A DNA stretch of 6,657 nt from Oscillospiraceae bacterium (lineage in GTDB: Bacteria > Bacillota > Clostridia > Oscillospirales > Acutalibacteraceae): positions 1 through 6,657 of the forward strand of contig JAISII010000157.1 of assembly GCA_031262125.1 (NCBI GenBank), read 5' to 3'. The notes below the pieces were generated by a model, which had not been told where the DNA came from, did not search any database, and saw nothing but the letters and a program-made list of their open reading frames with translations. Positions 1 through 4,298 of this stretch are shown one piece after another. Numbering within the stretch: the first letter of the stretch is position 1; every line of letters begins with the position of its first letter. A program made the translations under genes and the position numbers.

Positions 1-1
1 T

Positions 2-17
2 CCCCCCCCCCCCCCCC
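2..17. repeat. Poly-C homopolymer, 16 nt
   Basis: An uninterrupted run of 16 C residues sits at the very edge of the window, next to A+T-rich sequence. No coding context is visible. It may be a genuine homopolymer, a slippage-prone tract, or the place where an assembly stopped. Positions 18-89 that follow are A+T-rich filler in which I see no gene or structured element. Confidence 0.9.
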
Positions 18-89
18 GCAAATGTCAATAGTTTTTTGAAAAAAAGTTTGAAAAATTTAAAAAAGTTATTTTTGCACCCTGTCCGCCAC

Positions 90-117
90 TTGACAAACCA
101 AAAAAAATGAATATAAT
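90..117 (+). promoter_or_regulatory. Promoter of left short convergent RNA
   Basis: TTGACA at 90-95 and TATAAT at 112-117, both perfect consensus, are separated by 16 nt. The expected start is near 124. The identical arrangement is present in the other arm (1751-1724, minus), although the flanking sequence has diverged. Confidence 0.8.
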
Positions 118-123
118 ATAAAA

Positions 124-206
124 AAAGAGCATACCAGTAGACGGTTGCCCACTTAAATGCAATTAAAAAATAACCGCGCTTTTCGAGGGCAGCGGTTATT
201 TTTTAT
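124..206 (+). ncRNA. Short convergent RNA, candidate type I antitoxin (left)
   Basis: A transcript of about 82 nt is predicted from the consensus promoter at 90-117 to the T-tract of the hairpin at 165-204. It has no plausible reading frame. It carries the motif gagcataccagtagacggt at its 5' end (127-146, continuing to 150). It runs against the peptide gene at 196-285 and overlaps its last codons and the terminator stem, so antisense pairing can occur over that 3' overlap. The position and size fit antitoxin RNAs of type I systems such as par RNA II or RatA. The function is inferred; the ends are estimates. Confidence 0.55.
165..204. terminator. Shared bidirectional terminator, left module
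   Basis: A perfect 13-bp stem (165-177 with 192-204) includes the ACCGC/GCGGT core, runs of A and T on either side, and a 14-nt loop. It can end both the rightward short RNA and the leftward peptide mRNA. The stop codon of the left peptide gene lies inside the stem. Confidence 0.85.
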
Positions 207-285
207 TATTGTATATGTTTACAACAAGCGAAATAATGCTTGTGATTAATGAACAGAATGCGAAAAGCTCCTGCCAAAAAACCAT
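196..285 (-). CDS. 29-aa hydrophobic peptide, putative type I (holin-like) toxin, copy 1
   Basis: The peptide begins MVFWQELFAFCSLITSII, has one hydrophobic segment (about residues 7-25), and ends in NIYNNKK. A strong ribosome site (GGGAGGGG, complement of 292-299) stands 6 nt before the ATG. The gene has its own promoter (411-383), a leader of about 90 nt and an intrinsic terminator. It matches the peptide at 1556-1645 in length and at 19 of 29 residues. Six or more of the shared residues use different synonymous codons, which argues for selection on the protein. A short membrane-spanning peptide with a lysine tail, opposed by a convergent RNA, is the hallmark of type I toxins such as TxpA, Fst and the holin-like toxin family. 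Toxicity is inferred; the exact family is uncertain. Confidence 0.72.
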   Translation of the reverse strand: MVFWQELFAFCSLITSIISLVVNIYNNKK

Positions 286-289
286 AATA

Positions 290-376
290 AACCCCTCCCT
301 TCTTCCCAAAATTACTTTGGGTACGAAAGTTGGGCAACCGCCTACCGGAACTGATATGCTCTACGGCTTACGCCGC
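290..376 (-). promoter_or_regulatory. Structured leader of toxin mRNA, copy 1
   Basis: Reading leftward from the predicted start near 376, the leader opens with a hairpin (CGGC/GCCG, 375-372 with 367-364). The gagcat...cggttgccc motif (361-332) follows, then a CCCAAA/TTTGGG hairpin (321-316 with 310-305). The same CCC can instead pair, as part of ACCC, with the GGGT end of the ribosome site (295-291). The leader could therefore switch between an exposed and a masked translation start. Confidence 0.5.
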
Positions 377-382
377 AAATTA

Positions 383-411
383 ATTGTACAAAATCTGTTG
401 CATTTTATCAA
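383..411 (-). promoter_or_regulatory. Promoter of left toxin mRNA
   Basis: On the minus strand TTGATA (411-406) and TACAAT (388-383) are separated by 17 nt. The equivalent promoter in the other arm is TTGACA-17-TATTAT at 1428-1456. It drives the peptide gene at 196-285. Confidence 0.7.
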
Positions 412-440
412 GAATAAAGTTTGAAAATTATGCACAAACA

Positions 441-483
441 AAAAACTCACCCTTCTCATTCTCAGAGAAAGGTGAGCGTTTTT
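441..483 (-). terminator. Hairpin terminator downstream of the XRE gene
   Basis: CTCACC (446-451) pairs with GGTGAG (471-476). An inner TTCTC/GAGAA stem (453-457 with 465-469) is separated by one mismatch. On the minus strand the hairpin is followed by TTTTTGTTTG. It begins just after the XRE stop codon. Its sequence, including the loop, recurs at 1336-1380 and 1831-1875. Confidence 0.8.
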
Positions 484-486
484 AAT

Positions 487-726
487 TTACTTAATCTCCT
501 GCTCAAGGTTTTGGAAAATTTCGGAATCAAAAAAGTTAACCAAACTAATTTCTAAACCATCACAAATTTTTTTGAGAGTGGAAATTGTCGCACCATTACG
601 TCCCGAAATTATGTTTTTTAATGTGGATTGAGTTATTCCGCAAATTGTTCCCAGCTTATTAATTGTTATTTTGTTTTTTTGGCAAAGCTCTAAAATCCTG
701 TAGCATACAGCTTTATTGATGTTCAT
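487..726 (-). CDS. XRE/Cro-type helix-turn-helix repressor (79 aa)
   Basis: This is a small DNA-binding protein made almost entirely of one HTH_XRE domain (about residues 8-67). The recognition unit is TINKLGTICGITQSTLKNII (21-40), followed by SGRNGATISTLKKICDGLEI and a short C-terminal tail ending EQEIK. The start is supported by an AGGGGG ribosome site (complement of 734-740) 7 nt upstream. The gene is divergent from the SLOG gene, and the shared spacer holds ACTCA/TGAGT dyads, so autoregulation and control of the neighbour are likely. Proteins of this size and layout are common as phage, plasmid and toxin-antitoxin regulators. It has no toxin or peptidase domain of its own. Confidence 0.85.
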   Translation of the reverse strand: MNINKAVCYRILELCQKNKITINKLGTICGITQSTLKNIISGRNGATISTLKKICDGLEISLVNFFDSEIFQNLEQEIK

Positions 727-751
727 AAATACGCCCCCTTATCTTAATTTA

Positions 752-827
752 ACTCAAATCAGTCCAAAATATCGTCCGAAATGAGTTGACATTGAGAGAA
801 AATGTGATATAATAGACTCATTTGAGT
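752..827. promoter_or_regulatory. Candidate operator region, repeated ACTCA/TGAGT dyads
   Basis: Two 12-bp dyads share one plan: ACTCA-AA-TCAGT at 752-763 and ACTCA-TT-TGAGT at 816-827. A further half site TGAGT lies at 782-786. The dyads bracket the SLOG promoter, the second sitting at its predicted start point. The first lies between a weak possible promoter for the XRE gene (TTGGAC 767-762, TAAGAT 746-741, 15-nt spacing, minus strand). This placement is what an autoregulating XRE repressor would use. Binding itself is inferred. Confidence 0.5.
786..813 (+). promoter_or_regulatory. Promoter of SLOG gene
   Basis: TTGACA (786-791) and TATAAT (808-813) are both consensus, with 16-nt spacing. 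A TG dinucleotide (805-806) gives an extended -10. Transcription should start near 820, giving a leader under 30 nt. Confidence 0.85.
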
Positions 828-847
828 TTATTATTGCGGGAGTATAT

Positions 848-1324
848 ATGAATTATTCAAGTTGTTGCTTTACCGGTCATCGGCATATAGCATAGGAAGA
901 AATATCTTTATTAATAGAAAATCTGAAAATAAATATAGAATCTCTTGTTAAAAATGGTGTAACAACCTTTTTAAGCGGGGCTGCTATCGGATTCGATATA
1001 GCGGCAGCATTAGCTGTTATTGAAACAAAAAGAACTTTTCCCAACATTAAACTTGCACTGGCTTTACCATGTGAAAACCAAACTAAAAACTGGTGTCCTA
1101 CAGATATTGTAAGCTACAATTATATTATTGAGCAAGCCGATACTGTTACATATATTTCTAAAAGATACTACGCAGGTTGTATGCACAAACGCAATAGATA
1201 TTTAGTTGAAAACAGTGCTTTTTGTATTTGTTATCTTAAAAAGACGTGCGGCGGAACATACTATACCGTAGAATATGCAAAAAAGAATGGTTTAAATATT
1301 AAAAATCTGGCACAGATAGAATAA
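848..1324 (+). pseudogene. SLOG/DUF1273 (YpsA/YoqJ-like) protein, broken by amber codon 16
   Basis: The frame starts at ATG 848 behind a GGGAG site (838-842) and runs to TAA 1322-1324, 157 codons, with one interruption: TAG at 893-895. The product would begin MNYSSCCFTGHRHIA, then stop, then continue EEISLLIENLK. Later come SGAAIGFDIAAALAVIE, LALALPCENQTKNW, a MHKRNRYLVENS segment and CGGTYYTVEYAKKNG. The FTGHR opening, SGAAIGFD loop, RNRYLV and GGT motifs in that order fit the SLOG-type Rossmann-like family DUF1273, thought to bind nucleotides or nucleotide-derived ligands. No ATG, GTG or TTG follows the TAG soon enough to restart. TAG ends the GerAC-like gene in this window, so general reassignment is unlikely. 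The promoter and the rest of the frame are intact, so the lesion is recent or a sequencing error. Confidence 0.8.
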
Positions 1325-1335
1325 TAACAAAAACC

Positions 1336-1380
1336 AAAAAACTCACCCATCTCAATCACAGAGAAAGGTGAGCCTTTTTA
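1336..1380 (+). terminator. Hairpin terminator downstream of SLOG gene
   Basis: CTCACC (1342-1347) pairs with GGTGAG (1367-1372). An inner TCTC/GAGA stem (1350-1353 with 1361-1364) completes the hairpin, which is followed by CCTTTTTATATTTTTTT. It begins about 12 nt after the SLOG stop. It is a near copy of the hairpins at 441-483 and 1831-1875. Confidence 0.8.
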
Positions 1381-1427
1381 TATTTTTTTAAAATTAAAAG
1401 AAAAAGGATTTTTGTTTTTAAAAAATA

Positions 1428-1456
1428 TTGACAAATTACAACAAATTATATATTAT
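1428..1456 (+). promoter_or_regulatory. Promoter of right toxin mRNA
   Basis: TTGACA (1428-1433) and TATTAT (1451-1456) are separated by 17 nt, with a predicted start near 1463. This excludes the upstream ATG at 1412 as the true start of the downstream frame. Confidence 0.7.
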
Positions 1457-1462
1457 TGTATT

Positions 1463-1549
1463 GCGGCAAGAGCCGTGAGCATATCTTTAGCCGGTAGGCG
1501 GTTGCCCCAACTTTCATACCCCCGAATTTATTCGGGACGAAAGGGGGTG
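1463..1549 (+). promoter_or_regulatory. Structured leader of toxin mRNA, copy 2
   Basis: A 5' hairpin CGGC/GCCG (1464-1467 with 1472-1475) is followed by the 31-nt motif (1477-1507). A CCCGAA/TTCGGG hairpin (1521-1526 with 1531-1536) comes next. An alternative pairing of ACCCCC (1518-1523) with GGGGGT (1543-1548) would bury the ribosome site. Hairpin sequences differ from the left copy but occupy the same positions. Confidence 0.5.
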
Positions 1550-1555
1550 TTGCGT

Positions 1556-1645
1556 GTGGTTGTATGGCAGGACTTATTTATGTTTTGCAACGTCATCACA
1601 AGCATTATTTTAATTGCTGTACATATCTATAGCAATAAAAAATAA
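1556..1645 (+). CDS. 29-aa hydrophobic peptide, putative type I (holin-like) toxin, copy 2
   Basis: Starting at GTG 1556, 8 nt after AAAGGGGG (1541-1547), the peptide reads MVVWQDLFMFCNVITSII and ends HIYSNKK. It has the same 29-residue length as its partner at 196-285. W4, Q5, L7, F8, F10, C11, ITSII (14-18), V22, IY (24-25) and NKK (27-29) are identical. The GTG start is chosen because it aligns with the ATG of copy 1 and fits the ribosome site; a longer frame from 1412 begins upstream of the promoter. One membrane span is predicted. The stop codon lies in the terminator stem, as in copy 1. The GTG may lower expression relative to copy 1. The toxin role is inferred from architecture. Confidence 0.68.
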   Translation: MVVWQDLFMFCNVITSIILIAVHIYSNKK

Positions 1646-1717
1646 CCGCTGCCTTCGAAAACTGCGGTTATTCTTTTAAGTAGTTTTAGAGGGCAACCGT
1701 CTACTGGTATGCTCTTC
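1634..1717 (-). ncRNA. Short convergent RNA, candidate type I antitoxin (right)
   Basis: A transcript of about 84 nt is predicted from the promoter at 1751-1724 to the U-tract opposite 1634-1640. It begins with gagcataccagtagacggt (1714-1695), the same 24-nt motif as the left short RNA. It overlaps the last codons and terminator of the peptide gene at 1556-1645 on the opposite strand. No reading frame is evident. The antitoxin role is inferred. Confidence 0.55.
1641..1672. terminator. Shared bidirectional terminator, right module
   Basis: AATAACCGC (1641-1649) pairs perfectly with GCGGTTATT (1664-1672). A-rich sequence lies upstream and CTTTT downstream, so the hairpin can end transcripts from either side. 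It is the counterpart of the left hairpin at 165-204, with a 14-nt loop that also contains TCGA. Confidence 0.8.
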
Positions 1718-1723
1718 TCTTAT

Positions 1724-1751
1724 ATTATATTCATTTTTTGGGGTTTGTCAA
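1724..1751 (-). promoter_or_regulatory. Promoter of right short convergent RNA
   Basis: On the minus strand TTGACA (1751-1746) and TATAAT (1729-1724) are spaced by 16 nt, identical in plan to the left-arm promoter. Positions 1752-1830 outside it are A+T-rich with nothing recognisable. Confidence 0.8.
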
Positions 1752-1830
1752 CTGTTTTTTACCGTGCCAATAAACTTTAAAGTTAATTTATAAATTTTTA
1801 AATTAATATTTTCACTTTTAAGTTAATACC

Positions 1831-1875
1831 CAAAAACTCACCCATCTCATTCTCAGAGAAAGGTGAGCCTTTTTA
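1831..1875 (-). terminator. Hairpin terminator downstream of glnN
   Basis: CTCACC (1837-1842) pairs with GGTGAG (1862-1867), with an inner TCTC/GAGA stem (1845-1848 with 1856-1859). On the minus strand the hairpin is followed by TTTTTGGG. It begins about 25 nt beyond the glnN stop. It is the third member of the family seen at 441-483 and 1336-1380. Confidence 0.75.
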
Positions 1876-1900
1876 TATTTTCTTAAAACTTAAAATTAAA

Positions 1901-3994
1901 TCAAATTCTGAAGAGCAAATCGCCGTAAGAAGGCATTGGCCAATACTTGGCAGCGGTGTTAATCTCCAGCTCATCGGCTACGGCACGCAGCTCGCCCATT
2001 GCGGGGATGATTGTGGAAACATAGAAGTTTGCCAAAGCTTTCGAGTCATCCTCATACTGTGCGGCGTCTACCAGTGCGGCATCCAAGGTGTCGATTTTTT
2101 TAGACAGGCAAGCCAAAAGCTTGGAGAATGTTTCAATCAAGCTAAGCTGAGTGTCAACATTAATGTTGTCGCCCAAAGCTTTAACGGCTGCTGTAGTTTT
2201 GGTGATTTTGCCGATGTAAGAGAACACAGCGGGAAGAATATCTTTTTTAGCCATATCGAGCATTGTTAAAGCTTCGATGTTAAGGCTCTTGTTGTAATTT
2301 TCGAGCAGGATTTCTTCACGGGCGGCAAGCTCTTCTTTAGTAAAGATTTTGTGCTTTTCAAAGAGTGCTACGTTTTTGTCGGCTGTATAGCAAACAAAAG
2401 CTTCGGGAGAAGTACGCATATTTAAAAGCCCGCGTGATTCTGCTTCGGTTACCCACTCGGCAGCATAGTTGTTGCCGTTGAATATAATTCTTTGGTGAGC
2501 TGTAAGCTCTTCTTTGATTATTGCTTTTGCAGCCTTGATAACGTCATCGGCACCTTCGAGCTTTGCAGCAAACTGAGCCAAAGATTCGGCTACGGTTGTG
2601 TTAAGCATAATGTTGGGGCAAGCAATGTTTAATGCCGAACCCAGCATACGGAACTCGAATTTGTTGCCGGTAAAGGCAAACGGCGATGTACGGTTACGGT
2701 CGGTAGTGTCCTTACGGAACTCCGGCAGAACTGCTGCACCAAGCTCGAATGTTTTGCGGCCTTCGGAAACAAAATCGGTTTCGTTGATTATAGACTCTAC
2801 AACTGCACCCAGCTCTGCACCTATAAATGCGGAGATGATAGCCGGAGGAGCTTCGTTAGCACCCAAACGGTGGTCGTTGCCTGCCGATGCAACCGCCAAG
2901 CGGAGCAAATCTTGATAATCGTCAACCGCTTTTAAAACAGCTGCCAAGAACAGTAAGAACTGAACATTTTCGTAAGGTTTTTTGCCGGGGCTGAGCAAGT
3001 TCTCGCCTGTGTTGGTAGAAATTGACCAGTTGTTGTGTTTGCCCGAACCGTTAATGCCGGCAAAAGGTTTCTCGTGCAGCAGGCAAACAAGCCCATGGCG
3101 TTCGGCAACCTGTTTTAGAATAATCATTGTAAGCTGGTTTTGGTCAACAGCTAAGTTTGCAGTTGCAAAAATAGGTGCAAGCTCGTGCTGTGCGGGTGCA
3201 ACTTCGTTATGTTTGGTTTTTGCAAACACGCCCAGTTTCCAAAGCTCTTCGTCAACCTCTGCCATAAATTTGGCAATACGGGGTTTAATTGTACCAAAAT
3301 AATGGTCCTCAAGCTCTTGACCTTTGGGGGCTTTTGCACCGAACAATGTACGGCCAGCAAAAATAAGGTCTTTGCGTTTTTCGTACTGTTCTTTATCAAC
3401 AAGAAAATATTCCTGCTCGGCACCAACTGTTGTTGCAACCTTTTTAACATCAGTTTTGCCCAGCAAGTGCAGCACTTTTACTGCCTCGTCGCTAAGACGT
3501 TCCATAGAACGCAGCAAGGGAGTTTTTTTGTCAAGCACTTCGCCCGTATAGGAGCAAAATGCTGTGGGGATGTACAGTGTGCCGTCTTTAGCAAAGGCAT
3601 AAGATGTCGGGTCCCAAGCTGTGTAGCCACGTGCCTCGAATGTTGCACGAATGCCGCCGCTGGGGAAAGAAGAAGCATCAGGCTCGCCCTTTATAAGCTC
3701 TTTGCCCGAAAACTCCAAAATTGCCTTGCCGTCTTTGCCTATGTTAATAAAGCTGTCGTGCTTTTCGGCAGTAATACCTGTCATAGGCTGGAACCAGTGA
3801 GTATAGTGAGTGCAGCCTTGCTCAATGGCCCATTCTTTCATAGCATGAGCAACTGCGTTGGCAACTTCTTTGCTGATGGGTTGCCCTTCGTCAATCGTCA
3901 TTTTGAGTGATTTGTAAACAGGCTTCGGCAATTTTTGTGCCCAAACCTCTTCGTTAAAAACTTTTGAACCGAAAATCTCTTGAATGTTTGCCAT
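1901..3994 (-). CDS. glnN: Glutamine synthetase type III
   Basis: This enzyme makes glutamine from glutamate, ammonia and ATP in the cytoplasm. At 697 residues it has the length of the GSIII (GlnN) family, well above the roughly 450-470 residues of GlnA. Family blocks in order are THWFQPMTGITAEKHDSF (65-82), FPSGGIRATFEARGYTAWDP (110-129), the catalytic-core GAEQEYFLVD (191-200), HNEVAPAQHELAP (262-274), HEKPFAGINGSGKHNNWS (307-324), RLGANEAPPA (376-385) and DRNRTSPFAFTGNKFEFR (432-449). The metal- and substrate-binding Glu, His and Arg residues of these blocks are present, and no truncation is visible. The ATG is 8 nt from an AGGAGT site (complement of 4003-4008). The gene ends in TGA. It stands alone between its own promoter and terminator, and its leader suggests attenuation. 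Confidence 0.97.
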   Translation of the reverse strand: MANIQEIFGSKVFNEEVWAQKLPKPVYKSLKMTIDEGQPISKEVANAVAHAMKEWAIEQGCTHYTHWFQPMTGITAEKHDSFINIGKDGKAILEFSGKELIKGEPDASSFPSGGIRATFEARGYTAWDPTSYAFAKDGTLYIPTAFCSYTGEVLDKKTPLLRSMERLSDEAVKVLHLLGKTDVKKVATTVGAEQEYFLVDKEQYEKRKDLIFAGRTLFGAKAPKGQELEDHYFGTIKPRIAKFMAEVDEELWKLGVFAKTKHNEVAPAQHELAPIFATANLAVDQNQLTMIILKQVAERHGLVCLLHEKPFAGINGSGKHNNWSISTNTGENLLSPGKKPYENVQFLLFLAAVLKAVDDYQDLLRLAVASAGNDHRLGANEAPPAIISAFIGAELGAVVESIINETDFVSEGRKTFELGAAVLPEFRKDTTDRNRTSPFAFTGNKFEFRMLGSALNIACPNIMLNTTVAESLAQFAAKLEGADDVIKAAKAIIKEELTAHQRIIFNGNNYAAEWVTEAESRGLLNMRTSPEAFVCYTADKNVALFEKHKIFTKEELAAREEILLENYNKSLNIEALTMLDMAKKDILPAVFSYIGKITKTTAAVKALGDNINVDTQLSLIETFSKLLACLSKKIDTLDAALVDAAQYEDDSKALANFYVSTIIPAMGELRAVADELEINTAAKYWPMPSYGDLLFRI

Positions 3995-4045
3995 TGGAAT
4001 CCACTCCTAAATAAATAAATTTTACAAAATAATTTGCATTTGTAC

Positions 4046-4093
4046 AAAAACAAAAATGCCGTAGGCCAATGCTGCCTACAGCACCGTTGCTGT
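4046..4093 (-). promoter_or_regulatory. glnN leader with terminator/antiterminator switch
   Basis: In the roughly 104-nt leader, GCUGUAGGC (4082-4074) pairs with GCCUACGGC (4066-4058) in a 9-bp stem with one G-U pair. The stem is followed by AUUUUUGUUUUU (4057-4046), an intrinsic terminator ahead of the gene. A competing hairpin, ACAGC-AACGGU-GCUGU (4093-4078), uses the 5' half of that stem, so the two cannot coexist. Its hexaloop has A at position 1 and G at position 4, as in RNA targets of ANTAR antiterminators, but the second upstream hairpin expected of that class is not visible. The regulator is unknown. Confidence 0.6.
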
Positions 4094-4104
4094 ACGTTAC
4101 TGAT

Positions 4105-4133
4105 ATTATACGTTTAAAAGCACGGTTTGTCAA
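4105..4133 (-). promoter_or_regulatory. glnN promoter
   Basis: Perfect TTGACA (4133-4128) and TATAAT (4110-4105) are separated by 17 nt on the minus strand, with a start predicted near 4098. A promoter this close to consensus fits a gene whose output is set afterwards by leader attenuation. Confidence 0.88.
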
Positions 4134-4214
4134 TAGTTTTTTTAAATTTATGCAAGTTTTTAAAATAATCTTGCACAATTTTACATAAAAGGACTTGTTT
4201 TTAAGGTTTATTTT

Positions 4215-4240
4215 AGTAAAAACAGCAAGTTTTGCTTTTA
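4215..4240 (-). terminator. Weak hairpin downstream of the GerAC-like gene
   Basis: On the minus strand AGCAA (4236-4232) pairs with TTGCT (4228-4224) around a 3-nt loop, followed by GTTTTT. It lies about 60 nt past the stop of the gene at 4299-4883. The stem is only 5 bp. The rest of 4134-4298 is A+T-rich and shows no gene. Confidence 0.35.
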
Positions 4241-4298
4241 ATATTTCATAAAAACCTATTTCAACAATAAAATTTCTTCTGTAAATTATATTAATGTA

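Larger units (their letters stand above)
90..411 (+). repeat. Left arm of long imperfect inverted repeat (toxin module copy 1)
   Basis: Read on the opposite strand this segment aligns along its length with 1428-1751. The shared order is a TTGACA-16-TATAAT promoter, a gagcata...cggttgccc motif, a hairpin terminator, a 29-codon peptide gene, a leader hairpin, a second copy of the gagcat...ggttgccc motif, a CGGC/GCCG hairpin and a second promoter. Similarity drops just outside the TTGACA box, so the homologous unit is about 320 bp. The copies are well diverged and differ by small indels, so this is not a recent duplication. No target-site duplication was found outside the arms. Confidence 0.85.
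1428..1751 (-). repeat. Right arm of long imperfect inverted repeat (toxin module copy 2)
   Basis: This is the counterpart of 90-411 in opposite orientation, with every landmark in the same order: toxin promoter, 5' hairpin, 31-nt motif, leader hairpin, 29-codon gene, terminator, second motif, and opposing promoter. Peptide genes in both arms read outward from the cassette centre, and the short RNAs read inward. Together the arms enclose 1662 bp. Confidence 0.85.

Noticed and set aside
209..424. 71-codon plus-strand frame across the left arm
   Set aside because: It runs antisense to the conserved 29-codon gene and through its promoter, and has no counterpart in the right arm.
893..895. Amber codon read as an amino acid (genome-wide recoding)
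   Set aside because: TAG is the natural end of the gene at 4299-4883, beyond which the frame loses GerAC-like sequence, and no recoding element is visible near 893.
1412..1645. 77-codon frame beginning at ATG 1412
   Set aside because: The ATG lies upstream of the -35 box at 1428, there is no ribosome site, and the first 48 codons cover structured leader. Only the last 29 codons, from GTG 1556, are conserved in the other arm.
90..1751. Classical composite transposon
   Set aside because: The arms encode no transposase and no flanking target duplication was found, so the neutral term mirror-image cassette is used.
1428..1751. Direct equivalent of the enterococcal par (Fst) locus
   Set aside because: Convergent RNAs and a shared terminator agree, but the repeated motif is inverted rather than direct in DNA and the peptide sequence is not Fst-like.
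3185..3910. Long plus-strand frame opposite glnN
   Set aside because: It is the antisense shadow of a well-conserved enzyme gene. Composition is odd (Cys- and Phe-rich) and no start signals are present.
4046..4100. Full two-hairpin ANTAR target
   Set aside because: Only one hexaloop hairpin with A1/G4 is present; the terminator loop (AGCAUUG) does not fit and there is no room for another hairpin after the promoter.
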